The translations under genes and the position numbers were made by a program. The notes under the pieces are model-generated. The model was not told where the DNA came from, did not search any database, and saw only the letters and a program-made list of their open reading frames with translations. Source: Maratus speciosus (Eukaryota > Arthropoda > Arachnida > Araneae > Salticidae). Taken from it: DNA of 64,000 nt. Positions 23,402 to 34,293 of the stretch are shown piece by piece (the first letter of the stretch is position 1; each line of letters starts with the position of its first letter). Location of the stretch: NCBI GenBank assembly GCA_963932465.1, contig OZ010800.1, forward strand, positions 94,724,807 through 94,788,806, read 5' to 3'.

Positions 23402-24409
23402 TCACAACGCCGTTACAGCTGAATGTAACATGTCGGAACGAATTACAGAAACCTCACGACAGATGGAATCATTCATATCATTCAATATTGGAGGGGATGA
23501 GCGGTACACAAGGGATTTCAAACAGCTCCCCAACCAGAAGTTAACCAGAGTGAGGTCGGATGATCGTGGAGAATATGCGTCTTGCAAGCTCAAATGATTA
23601 GTCTGTCTTCACCAAAGGTACTCATTAGGAACTGTTTTACTGGATTGTCATAGTGTGGCAGTGCGCAATCCTGCATAAAGCCTATTATAGATAATACACT
23701 TCTCTGATTTCATGCGGGGACGACTTTGTCAAACAAACGAGTGAGATAACGGTCAGCAGTAACTGTGCACGTTTTTCAGCCCAATATGGGACACGGTTCT
23801 TCAAAGAAGAAATGTCCGAAAATGAAAGATGAGGTGAATACACACCAGACTGTCAACTTGGCTAGATGCAGTGAATTCGTCATGTTTTCACGACGATTAG
23901 TCACCGCCCATATGCGAACGTTATGTGTGTTGGCATCCCCGTATATTGTGAAGTACGCCTCATCCGTCCAGAAAAAGTTGAGCAATCTCTGAGAGTAGCT
24001 TTCAATTCTTGGCAAAGCCCACTAGGCAATGATTCTCTCATAGCTGAGTCAGTGGCTGAAATTAGTAGAGATAGAGATACAATTCCCCGTGGAGGCTATG
24101 TCGAATCGATGAGTGAAGCACATCCAATAACCTTCCAGATTTGCGAGCACTGCTATTCCCCGTGGACAATTCCGTCTCTAAATAATTCATATTGTTTTTT
24201 ACCGCAGTAATTTGGTCCTACGCCACCAAGGGTCTTCCAATTCGTGGCCGATGTTCCAAAGAGCCAGTTTCTTTGAATGGTTTTACAAGCATAACTAGTC
24301 CAGGACACGACATGGGGCCATTCTTTGTCTTCAGTCTTTTCGGAGTGAGAAATTTTCGCAACGCAACCGTTTCTGACTGTGTGTTCAAATAGAACAACGT
24401 CACCAACAA
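23402..24409 (-). pseudogene. Dead mariner-like (IS630/Tc1/mariner, DDE_3-type) transposase gene
   Basis: Read on the minus strand from 24409. The N-terminus is a helix-turn-helix-like block (LRKFLTPKRLKTKNGPMS, then ETGSLEHRPRIGRPLVA). A long decayed middle with stops follows. The catalytic core starts with LLNFFWTDEAYFTIYGDANT (first acidic motif, about 23960-24000) and LTVWCVFTSSFIFGHFFFEE, then QDCALPHYDNPVKQFL (second motif: expected QDGAPAH, with A-to-L and G-to-C changes). The C-terminal part at 23402-23600 reads SPRSSDLTLVNFWLGSCLKS and NDSICREVSVIRSDMLHSAV, the conserved SPDLTPLDFFLWG-type third motif and helix. Motif order and spacing fit a full transposase of about 340 residues. 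At least three frame disruptions make it inactive. Terminal repeats were not resolved. Confidence 0.85.
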
Positions 24410-24850
24410 CGCTCCATCAAATAATTATTACATTCCGAAAGCCAATGATAAATCCTCGTGTATAACGGCATTTTATTGCAAGATTGATTTGCATAACTGT
24501 GCAAAATCTCTCTACCAGCAACGTCTACAGACGAATATTTTAACTTTTTTTTTTTTTTTTGCCTCTAAAAAAAATCCGACTACCCTCTCTGCCCTTTCTT
24601 GCAAACCGCACTTCTTTATAAAAATTTCTTCCTTTTTATGAATTAAAAAATTTTAACGCACTTTTGGCTTATCTGGTACAATGAAATTATTGTAATAAGG
24701 TGAATAGAGGTAAGTAAAATTCAAACTATACAAATGTAAGTTCAGAAATGTTGGTTCGATTCAACAATTTTGTTTTACTAATTGCTAAACCCCTTCAGCG
24801 GCTGACCTCTGATAGAAAATCTACTCCATATCCCGTCTGTTTCCCTGAAT

Positions 24851-25130
24851 TTATGCGGTCGAAAGTCGTCTCTGCTCAAAAACAAGAATCTTAGCTTCTC
24901 GGGGTGGCTTTTCTTCCCCCCTGTATTCATCTGTCAATAGCTTTTGTGCTGATTTGTCTGGAGAGAAAATCTTAGGAAGAGAGTCCCACCTAGGTAGGGG
25001 GAATGTATGTTTCTCCAGAAGGCTGTTTCTTGTTTTCAGGTAGATTTTGTAAGAAATACTGTCTATTACCTTCTCTCCTATCTTGGGATTTCTGAAAAAT
25101 CTTTGCAGATCTACGCCGATCTTGGCCCCT
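24851..25130 (-). pseudogene. Conserved reading-frame block of R-B (unrecognised protein)
   Basis: It reads LGAKIGVDLQRFFRNPKIGE, then KVIDSISYKIYLKTRNSLLE and on to a charged tail (KSAQKLLTDEYRGEEKPPRE). The plus-strand copy at 36874-36990 reads LGVMIGVDLQKFFRNSDIG and GSISYEIYLK, so spacing and frame are kept although sequence has diverged. A TTCTAG just before LGAKIG could be a splice acceptor. I do not recognise the family. It could be an exon captured by the repeat or part of an undescribed element protein. Confidence 0.4.
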
Positions 25131-26030
25131 AGAACACAAAACCACCCCCAGTTAAAAACTTTATCTATCGATTTACCTATATATATTACTGTTTTATGGA
25201 CTCGATAACTTCCATAATTCTGCACAAATCTCTTCCAAACTGATACATAAAATCAAGGGGTAGAAAATCTGGGTCAAGTTTGTTAACGGGCAAAATCAGA
25301 CCAAGGGGGTGGAAATTGGGATAGGGTTTGGGAAAACCGAAATAAACCCATAACTTTTTAATTTCAATACATATCGAATCAGTTTACTATTATTGTTACT
25401 TCTAGAAATAGTGCCTAAATTTATGAATGACAGATTTTTGATAAAATTAAAAATGGGCTCAAGGGGCGAAAGAAATGGTGTTTTAGGGAGAAAAAAATTC
25501 ATAACTTCGTCCATTCTAGAGATATCAAATCCAATTAAATTTATCATAAATCTTCTTAAAGTTTTCTACAACTTTCATCCTGACAAGTTTTTTATAGGAC
25601 CAAATCTTACTGCAAATAAAAATAAAATAAAATAAAAACGAAAACAAAGAGGGAGGGGGTGAAGTAAAAAAATTTCATAACTTCGTCAATTCACAAGATA
25701 TCAAATCCTCTTGAATTTTTTAGTATAAGTCTTCTTAATATTATCTACAATTTTTATACTGGCAAGTTTTTGATAGAACCAATTCTTACACACACACGCT
25801 CAAAAACTAAAACTAAAACTAAAAACACATAGCTCTTGAAGAAAAAATTATCGTATTAAGAGTGTGCTCAAATCCAATTTTCTTTTTCTGACTCATTTTT
25901 AAATTCATTTTGTTCTGAAACACATCACACTGGCAGATTCTCTTATTCAGAAACTAAATAATGTGCCGTGTTTGTCGATTTTTTGATAAAAGCAGAATAT
26001 ATTGCAAAGAATGCTGTCAAAATTTTCGTT
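24851..26030 (-). repeat. Dispersed repeat family R-B, minus-strand copy
   Basis: The reverse complement matches 35064-36990. Landmarks: the CTCTATCAAAAAATCGAT-type block near 25990, repeated ATTGACGAAGTTATGAATT units, the block encoding DFMYQFGRD (about 25221-25255) and the block encoding GVDLQRFFRNPKIG (about 25085-25130). Inside are three diverged units of about 180 bp. An ORF of 124 codons (25225 to 24851) covers the 3' block. Confidence 0.75.
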
Positions 26031-26394
26031 TCAAATAATGAAAACACAAGGCTGCTCATACATCTCTTCAAAAATCACGGCAGCAAGTTTCATGTTTTCA
26101 CCTTTAAAAATGAGTTTGAAAATGTGTCCAAAATTTTTGAGTTGTTGAATGGGGAAAGTATTTTTTTTTTCTTTTTTGAATACCGCCTTAACAAGATTCT
26201 GATACAAGCAGCTCTTATAGAAAAATGAAATTAAAAGCTCGTCAAAAGCGGCCAGATAAAAATGCTAAACTAATCGGCCCCCAATATGCCATTTCTTTCG
26301 TCCAGCAATTAAAATGTCGTCTCTAAGCTGTAACGTTCCGTTGTATAAGTCAGCCGTAAAACAAAACAGATGTATCATTGTACGATTAAATAAT

Positions 26395-26511
26395 CTACTG
26401 CAATTTTTTAAACTTCTAAGCATCGCATCTTTTCAGTTTTTATATTAATTTGGGCCAAAAAAGTGCTTTTAAACGCAATTCGTTTGAGAGCTGCATCTCA
26501 ATTTATTTCTG

Positions 26512-26545
<34 letters not shown>

Positions 26546-26650
26546 AATTTTTAACGCCATTTGTTTAATATTGGCAACTCAAGTACCCCATTTCTGTAGA
26601 AAGTAAAAGAAAAATAGTTGAAAAATATTAATAATCTTTTTGCGGCCATT
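26395..26650 (-). repeat. Fragment of repeat family R-A with (TA)n inside
   Basis: The reverse complement matches about 2900-3120 of R-A (TTTAAACGCAATTCGTTTGA here against R-A TCAAACAAATTGCATTTAAA). A (TA)n tract at 26514-26540 has expanded within it. Confidence 0.65.
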
Positions 26651-27225
26651 TTTTCATAACTGCTGAAAAGAATGTAATTAAAGTATTTGCTATTTTGAAA
26701 AAAATACAATTGTATGATTTCTGATAAAATATGAAGCTATTATAAACGATATTTAATTTCAAATAGCCAAATTGATATAATTTATAATTATTAAATCCTT
26801 AAAAACAGCACATAAAAAGGTGCTAAGATTAAAAAAAAAGAGCCCCCCCCCCCCCCCCATGAAATTTCTCGCGCCATTCTTTTGAAATTTATTATGTGTT
26901 ATAAACTATCTTAAAATTTCAAGCAGATCGCGTTGTTAGATTTCATAATTTAAATAAATTCGCGGTCTGTTAGTTTCACATTTCACCACCAGGCATCGCT
27001 CTCTATTCTTAACCAGTGTATATGAACGAAACTCCTTTCTGCAACTTTTCCGTAGATACATTAGTCGTGCGGTTGCGATCTTAAACACCAATTTAAGATA
27101 TTTGCTATATTACTATTCTAAAATAGTGGTATCAACACTTATGGAATTTTGTATATTGTATAAGTAATATTTATCTCCATGCGGAGGCAAAGCACACCTC
27201 AGCGTGGTCACCTCAGATGCGTAAT
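26651..27225. other. AT-rich stretch, no gene
   Basis: It holds a C homopolymer near 26843-26858. Nothing else recognised. Confidence 0.4.
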
Positions 27226-27430
27226 ATTCTTAAGCGGTCAGAGACCTTTCCTACGATATACCACTTGACGACATCGCCAAAATTTGGAAAAGATCCCTCT
27301 ACTGGGGGAGCAAAGGCGGGATGAAAACCGGAGATGCATAACATGATTAAGCGGTCACAGACCTTTCCTACGATACATCACATGACGGATAACTGCAAAA
27401 TATAGAAAAGTGGCCTCCTTGGGGGGGGGG
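27225..27430. repeat. Imperfect tandem pair, ~110 bp
   Basis: TTAAGCGGTCAGAGACCTTTCCTACGATA-type sequence at about 27232 recurs at about 27350 (TTAAGCGGTCACAGACCTTT). Both units end in a CTCC/CTAC-TGGGGG run; the second has expanded to a G homopolymer. A short ORF starting at 27410 is a by-product. Confidence 0.6.
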
Positions 27431-28194
27431 GGGGAGATGGACATGCATCGAAAATGGAAATTGCCATTCGATCGGCAGGGAAAAGTTAGCTTCGCTGGAG
27501 CCTTCTCAGTTATATTTCTCCCTGCTGTGGCTCAATTAGGGACAAAGGTATCGCCCAAAGAAAAAACAGCCCCGAAAGTTGAGAGTGCCTTGAAATATTA
27601 GTTTTTTTAAATAAGTTAACAGCAAATATATTTACCCTTAAAATAAGGTGTATGCTGAGGGGGGGGGGAGTGCATACCTGTATTTCATAGTTATTAAAGA
27701 ATATTTAAAAGGGGCCCTGCCCGGACCCCTAATAGAGTTAGAGGAAATCGAAGACGGCAAAATAATCGTTGTGAAAACTTCGCTTAGGTGCTGCTGAGCA
27801 TAATTTGGCGCGAGATCAAAGCTCTACGACCAATAGAAACCGATATATTTAAGGAAATGTGAAAAAAGATAGGATTTTTCTCCAGAAGAGAATAATAATT
27901 TTAAGTTTTAAAGTGATAAGCCTGCCCCAAAGGGTTACAATAAAACAGCCAAGATAGCACAAGATCCCTTAAGACCCAAGATCGTTGGAATTACTTTCAA
28001 ATTTTCATATTTAAAAGAGCTGATTCCATTATAAGTCTTTACAAATCAAGATTTCCCATAGTGCAGCAGCAATCTCCAGAAACATTTTATAGAAATAAAA
28101 CCAATCAGTTAAACAATAATTAATATATCAGCTTGTAATTAAGATAGAAGATTGAAATTGAAATTGATAAAATCAGCAAAAAATTTTACCTCCT

Positions 28195-28290
28195 GTAAAA
28201 AAAAAAATAAATAAATAAATAAAAAAATAAACAAAAAATAAAAAAATAAAAGTAAAAAAAATAAAATAAAAAATAAATAAATTTTATAAT
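28195..28290. repeat. A-rich low-complexity tract
   Basis: A/AAAT-type simple repeat of roughly 95 bp. It may be the tail of an old retroelement, but no body was recognised upstream. Confidence 0.7.
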
Positions 28291-28489
28291 TTAAAAGTTT
28301 AAAATTCGTTTTAAAAAATCCTAGTACGAAAAACTACGTGATCTGCTTAAATAGCTCGGGTGCCAATACGTCTGCAGATAATGATGATATCTGTTTTTAA
28401 TCCGTTGAAGTGATCGTTTTTGTAATTTGATAAAAAACCCATGCTTTTGTTAAATTATGAATGCTTTTCCGATCTTGTAATTAGGGGTT

Positions 28490-28622
28490 TTTAATTAATA
28501 CCGTCCGTTAATTACAACTTTTTCAAAATTTTATGATTTGTCATTTGCTATGAGGTGCTTTTCTATAAGTATGCAAAATTTCAAGTCTCCAGCATGTATA
28601 GTTTCAGAGAACGGGCTCTGTG

Positions 28623-28653
<31 letters not shown>

Positions 28654-28720
28654 AACGGACAAACAGAGAGAGGAGTGAGACGAATAAGGTTTCGTCAGGT
28701 GAACGATACCCTAAAAAACT
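28490..28720 (+). mobile_element. Transposon remnant with (GACA)n run
   Basis: TGCAAAATTTCAAGTCTCCAG and AGTTTCAGAGAACGGGC precede a GACAGACAGACAGACA run and end near CGATACCCTAAAAAAC. This order is common in arthropod DNA transposon remnants, and the weaker copy near 1410-1490 shows the same end. The exact family is not assigned. Confidence 0.45.
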
Positions 28721-29230
28721 GAAAGAAAAATACAAAACAACGATTTGGAAAAAGAGAAATGTTGAACTATATGGAAGATAGAGACGCTATGTTCAATATA
28801 GTCTGGTCGATTCAAAATCTAGTTGTTCAAGATCTCGCTTTTCAAGATCTAGCTGTCATAAATACTTGGGTAGTTTTTAAAGAGACAACAGGTTTATAAT
28901 ATAAGACTCCATATTCCATAATTAGCAGAGGAGCTCAGAAATAATTGAAAAATTACGTTTTCAGTTGTGTGATGGGTTTTTAGACTAATTTAAATTTTGA
29001 TTTGTTACATGCTATATGTAAATTCTATATAGTAAAATATATAAGGATACCAAAATTAATTTATTTCATTAACAATTAATTATGTTGTATAAAGTGTTGA
29101 AATTGGGTTTTCCACAAATGTTACGCATTTTAAACTGAATTGAACTATACTACTCTGTGTTATGTAAGTATAACTTTAAATTATATAAACGATTTCACAA
29201 AGAAACATATGGGTGTATTGAAATGCATTT

Positions 29231-30288
29231 TTTACTTTCTTCTATTTTTACAAGAAGAAAGTATTGGATTCATGAAAATTTTTGAGTTCCGGTTTTTGAC
29301 GGATTTACACGTTTTAGGGGTCAGAGATTCACAATGTCTGTCTCTGCGTCTGTTTGTCTGTCTGTCTGTCTGTCCGTCTGTATGTGACACAAATATTCTG
29401 GGCGCTCTATCTCAAGAACTAATGCACGGTATTTAATAAAAAATTATATTCCGGTAGTCCCTGATATAGATTTGTGCTGATTAGTTTTTGGTGTAAATCG
29501 CCCAGCAGGTGGCGCTGCTATGCTGCATTTTGCAAGATTTCCTCAATAGCTCTATCTCAAGAACCACTGCACGTATTTTTATAAAACTTCAGATTCAGTT
29601 ACTACTTGATATGAGTTGCTGCTGTTTACGTTTTGGTGTAAATCGACCAACAGGTGGCGCTGCTATGCTGCATTTTGCAGGATTTACACTATTTTCGCAG
29701 TGGCTCTATCTCAAGAACTAATACACACATTTTCATCAAACTTCGGATTTAGTTACTCCATGATATGAAATTATGCTGACTATGTGTTGGTGTAAATTGC
29801 CCAATAGGTGGCACTGCTGTACTGCATTTAGAACGATTCTATCTCAAGAACTAATGCACGAATTTTCACCACACTTCAGATTTAGTTATACGTTGGCAGA
29901 AGTCGTTGCTAATTAGGTTTTGTTGTTAATCACCCAATAGGTGGCGCTGCTATGCAGAAATTTTCACGATTTTTGCAATAGCTCTATCTCAAAAACTAAT
30001 GCACGCATTTTCCCCAATTCCATATTCAGTTATACATTGACATAAGTTGATGAAGATTAGGTTCTAGTGTAAATCACCCTATAAGTAGCGCTGCTCGGCT
30101 GCATTTTTCAGGATTTACACGATTTCAGTGATAGTCATATCTCAAGAACTAATGCACATAATTTCATCTTTTTAGAATCCTTATGATGAGCATAGAATGC
30201 CATTTAATTTTGGCAAAGTGATAACGAAATTTGAAGTACTGACATGTATTAGATAGAAGAAAGTTTTGGGATTGGTACATCCGGCTAG
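29231..30288 (+). mobile_element. HINE/Helentron-like non-autonomous element, copy A
   Basis: The 5' end is TACTTTCTTCTAT with a local partner AAGAAGAAAGTA. The 3' end is ATAGAAGAAAGTTTTGGG, a GGAT-loop-ATCC mini-hairpin and terminal CTAG (30285-30288) followed by TT. The 12 bp ACTTTCTTCTAT is the inverted complement of ATAGAAGAAAGT near the 3' end, that is, subterminal inverted repeats. The body has a GGATTTACACGTTTTAGGGG block, a GTCTGTCTGTCT run, then five units with AGGTGGCGCTGCT-like cores starting at 29507, 29652, 29806, 29939 and 30083. This layout (subterminal inverted repeats, internal tandem array, 3' hairpin, CTAG end, no target duplication) is that of HINE/DINE-type rolling-circle elements. 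No coding sequence. Confidence 0.7.
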
Positions 30289-31238
30289 TTATATATGCCA
30301 AGAAACATTTTCATTTTATTTATGCGCTTTCCGGCTAACTTAGATATTACATTTACTATGCTCCATACATAACAACACACAAAAGAACTCAGTTGGAGAT
30401 AATAATTAGCACACATTACTGCCTATCTTCAGTAGATTTAAAAAAAAAAAATGCATGGCCGTATGTGTTTCCGAAACTGTTTAATTAAATATCTTTGTCC
30501 ATTGTATCAAAAACAAAAACAAAACTTCGTTACAATAGTCTGCTAGTGTCTTAAAATGTTCATAATCTATCCGAGATGCATGAATTTTCGTCCTTATTTA
30601 TCCTTTGTATCCATAATAAATTAGTTTGTCGCAACAATAGAACATCAGGTATTTAAATTATTTTTTTATGTAAAGTAAAAAAAATTCTCAAACTGAAGTA
30701 ATGTTCGATAAGAAAATGTACATATTTCATTTAGAATTAAATTTATATATTCGATGGGAAATATCTAATAAATTATACATCAATTATCTGGTTCGTCACA
30801 AATATTAGAATTTTTTGAACAGTGAATTTTTTTAAGAAACTTCAACACATTTGACGTCTACACTCATGATAAATGACACAATATTGATAGTTAATTGATT
30901 AAATTTAAAGAATGGCACATGTGAATATGTCACTGTCGAAATTTATTGATATTATTGATTTATGCTTCAAGGTTATGTGGTTATCCTTATTTGATTTATC
31001 GTTAGGTAATTTTGAAGTAAAGTTCGTGCATTTACAGTTGTGTGGACATCCATTTATTTAAATTAAAATCAGATATGTCTATTTTTCCGTAAATTATGAA
31101 ACAAAGTAACCTTCGAAGAATTTTATATAAGATATGTAAGGAAAATATTACACTTTCAGATGAACAATTTATGATGAAGTATACTTTAGAATTTTCAAAT
31201 TTATTAAATTTTCATTTATATGCATATATTTAAAGCAT
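30289..31238. other. AT-rich stretch, nothing recognised
   Basis: No coding segment or repeat pair recognised. Confidence 0.4.
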
Positions 31239-31905
31239 AACATTATAAAAATGTTCTACTTTCTAGTTTTAAGCAATGTTTACTGAAATACAAAAAAAAA
31301 AATCCAACTACACAAAAATGTACATTATTTTATAAACTAATGCAAGTAAAAGCATATTAGCATATTGGCATAAACAATGGTTTAAAGCTCTCCTATAAAA
31401 AATATCGTAATTTTTAAGTTTACATATATTAAAATTGAACACTTATACAGTAAGTACTATCAAAACATCATCTTAAAGTTCCGTTAGGTGTTTTGTTTTC
31501 TGCAATGCATTTCCGTTTGAATTTTATTCACAATTTATATCTCTGACTATAAATCCTAAAGCTGTTTTATGTAACATTATAAAAATGTTCTACTTTCTAG
31601 TTTTAAACAATGTTTACTGAAATACAAAAAAGAATCCAACTACACAAAAATGTACATTATTTTATAAACTAATGCAAATAAAAGCATATTAGCACATTGG
31701 CATAAACAATGATTTAAAGCTCTCCTATAAAAAATATCGTAATTTTTAAGTTTACATATATTAAAATTGAACACTTAGACAGTGAATACTATCAAAACGT
31801 CATCTTAAAGTTTCGTTAGGTGTTTTGTTTTCTGAAATGCATTTCCCTTTGAATTTTATTCACAGTTTATATCTCTGACTATAAATCCTAAAAGTTGTTT
31901 TATGA
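31239..31905. repeat. Tandem duplication, 334 bp unit
   Basis: AACATTATAAAAATGTTCTA starts unit 1 (31239) and unit 2 (31573). The rest, to ATCCTAAA-GTTGTTTTATG, matches with few differences. No ORF lies inside. Confidence 0.9.
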
Positions 31906-32309
31906 TTTTATACAGCACATGAAAATTTTAAAAACGTTATTTACCAAAAATATTCCCTGTATATTTTTCTCCTCATTTGTAACAGAAATTGATATTTTTG
32001 CGTGATTGAACTTCTCTTTAAGGAGGCTGTTTTGTATTTTTCTGTTAGTAATGGTCACTGGATAAGTAAGTTGTTTAATATTTTGTTTGACTTGATGTTG
32101 GATGAAATACAAAGAGACCTTTTTAATGAATTGTGTTACAGATATTTTTTTTTTATAATTATGCCACTGTTGTGTATAGAAAGAGATTTATAAACTAATG
32201 CGATATATAATTAATAGCTAATAAGAACTGGGACGTTTATGAAATGCATTGCGACACATTCTATGACTTTTTTACCCGGCGGAAATCTTGCTCTTGGTAA
32301 CGCTTTTAA

Positions 32310-33648
32310 CACGTTGAGTGGCACGGTGACTGACACAGAAGCTCAAAAATTTACAATGTTTTCAGTAATTTTTAAGAAAGTACAATCCTGTAATTAAACT
32401 AGTCGGATGTACCAATCCCAAAACTTTCTTCTATCTCATACATGTTAATATTTCAAAATTTGCTATCACATTGCCAAAATTAAATGCCAATCTATGCATC
32501 TCATGAGGATTCTAAAGATATAAAATTCCGTGCATTAGTTCTTGAGATATGACTATCGCTGAAATCGTCTAAATCCAGCAAAATATTGCCTAGCAGCGCC
32601 ACCTATTGGGTGATTTATACCAAATCTAATCAGCAACAATTTATGTCAACGTCTGACTGAATCTGAAGTTTGGAGAAAATCCGTGCATTAGTTTTTGAGA
32701 TAGAGCTATAGCGAAAATCATGAAAATTCCTGCATAGCAGCGCCACCTATTGGGTGATTAACACCAAAATCTAATTAACAACAACTTGTGTCAACGTAAA
32801 ACTAAATCTGAAATTAGATGAAAATTCGTCCATTAGTTCTATAGATAGAGCTATTGAGGCAATCGTGAAAAAGGCAGCACAGACGCGCCACCTGTTGAGC
32901 GATTTACACCGACAGATAATCAGTAGCCAGACATATCAAGGACTAACTGAATCTGAAGTTTGATGAAAATCCGTGCGTTAGTTCTTAAGATAGAGCTATT
33001 GGGGAAATCGTGTAAATCCTACAAAATTCATCATAACAGCGCCACCTGTTGGGCGATTTACACCAAAACGAAATCAGCATCAATTCATATCAGGGACTAA
33101 CTAAATTTGAAGTTTGATCAAAATCTGCGCATTAGTTCGTGAGATAGAGCTATTGCGAAAATCGTGAAAATGCAGCATAGCAGCGCCACCTGTTGAGCGA
33201 TTTACACCAAAAACTAATCAGCATCAATTTGTATTAGGGACTCACAGAATATAAATTTTTATTAAATTCCGTGCATTAGTTCTTGAGATAGAGCGCCCAC
33301 AAAATTTGTGTCACATACACACAGACAGACAGACAGACAGACTCACAGAGTCACAGACAGACATTTTGTAAAAACATGTTTTTTGGAATCTCTGACCCCT
33401 AAAACGCGTAAATCCGTCGAAAACCGGAATTCGAAAATTTTCATGAATCCAATACTTTCTTCTTGTAAAGATAGAAGAAAGTAAAAAAGGTAAGTAAATT
33501 TTAAATAAATTTTCAGTAATAATTATAAACTATATATATATGTTTTTAGTTTTATATCATGTTTTATACAGCCAGTCATCGGTGAATGTCACGTGTCAAA
33601 CAAAACGTTCAATGTCAGTAATCGGTGACTGACGTGGCGCTTAATGTG
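32310..33648 (-). mobile_element. piggyBac-type MITE split by a HINE-like insertion
   Basis: The ends are CACGTTGAGTGGCACGGTGA (32310 onward) and TGACGTGGCGCTTAATGTG (to 33648). TTAA flanks both sides (32306-32309, 33649-33652). Leaving out 32399-33488 gives about 249 bp, matching the uninterrupted relatives at 60103-60352 and 60400-60650 (250 and 251 bp) read in the opposite orientation. TTAA target duplication and CACGTT ends fit the piggyBac superfamily. No coding sequence. Confidence 0.85.
32399..33488 (-). mobile_element. HINE/Helentron-like non-autonomous element, copy B
   Basis: Same ends and body as copy A in opposite orientation: CTAG at 32399-32402, GGATGTACCAATCC mini-hairpin, ACTTTCTTCTATC subterminal repeat, then five units with AGCGCCACCT cores (32592, 32736, 32881, 33035, 33179). 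A GACAGACAGACA run follows and the end at about 33488 is GATAGAAGAAAGTAAAAA. Read in the element's direction the unit spacings are 144, 154, 145 and 144, against 145, 154, 133 and 144 in copy A. The units are therefore homologous one to one and the array was copied whole. The insertion point is defined by the intact MITE copies near 60.26 and 60.56 kb, where ACCTTTT joins ATTTATTACAGG. Confidence 0.8.
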
Positions 33649-33689
33649 TTAAGTGGGACTACGAATAAATTTTACTGAAAATATGATAA

Positions 33690-33835
33690 GTTACGTCTAT
33701 AAGGAAGGTAATACAGTGATTGAATAACGGTTAAATTTCTGTTTGACATGTATGAAGCACACTACAACAAGATTGTTTGACTTCTTCTCTTTCTCTTCTT
33801 AACACTTCTTTAAGGGGATACAAATTAATTGGTTG
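33690..33835 (+). repeat. Single monomer of the 167 bp satellite
   Basis: It matches the array at 38885-39455: GTAATACAGTGATTG, ATGTATGAAGCACACT and TTCTTTAAGGGGATACAAAT correspond to GTAATAGAGTGATTGG, GTCTATGGATCACACT and TCTTTAAGAGGATGCAAATA. One copy, directly abutting a SINE 3' end. Confidence 0.7.
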
Positions 33836-33844
33836 TCTTTCTTT

Positions 33845-34293
33845 CATTCTAACCAATGACCAGGCACCTACCTGAAGGGATGCCCCAGCCACGGGTTTAG
33901 TACCTGGCATCGAGGCGAAAGACCGCCTAATCGACGCGAAGCGACAATAAACCTCACATCATCATCCTATCTGCAGTGCCTACTGTTCGTTTTATATATA
34001 ATTTGCTTTGCCGGTTACTTAACGTTATATCCTGTTGTTTGGCACCTGCACATTGCTACTCAAGTTGGTCTCGTAATTTAGAACCTTGATCAGATGACGA
34101 GACCTTCACCTGGCAAGGCACCTCCAGAGGTATAATTCACAGGTAACTTGGAGGACTTTGCACCCACGACGGGTTTTACATGCACCAGGCGCCATTAGCG
34201 TACATGGCGGATTATAGCCAGCAGTAGGCCTCGATCCCACGGCCTTAGCTGCGGATTCGATGCTCTGCCAACTGAGCCACTGCTGCCCAAACT
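33845..34293 (-). mobile_element. tRNA-derived SINE
   Basis: The minus strand begins GGCAGCAGTGGCTCAGTTGG. It holds a perfect pol III A box (TGGCTCAGTTGG, 34268-34279) and a good B box (GGGATCGAGGCC, 34227-34238) about 29 bp apart. The acceptor-like ends GGCAGCA and TGCTGGC pair with one mismatch, so the head is clearly tRNA-like. The body runs about 370 bp and ends in a GAATGAAAGAAAGA tail near 33850. The parent tRNA is not identifiable by eye because the anticodon arm is degraded. Confidence 0.8.

Noticed and set aside
23765..24392. Plus-strand ORFs over the mariner-like gene
   Set aside because: They are antisense shadows of the minus-strand transposase remnant.
27410..27601. 63-codon ORF starting in a G homopolymer
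   Set aside because: Start lies in the homopolymer, composition arbitrary, no splice sites or family.
28640..28665. (GACA)n run and similar GTCT runs as possible CRISPR-like array
   Set aside because: Simple microsatellite without spacers; no cas-like gene, and the genome is eukaryotic.
29140..29721. ORFs of 98 and 70 codons, cysteine- and serine-rich
   Set aside because: They come from the HINE-like 5' block, the GTCT run and tandem units.
34227..34293. A genuine tRNA gene on the minus strand
   Set aside because: Acceptor-like ends pair, but the anticodon arm is degraded and about 370 bp of SINE body with an A-rich tail follows.
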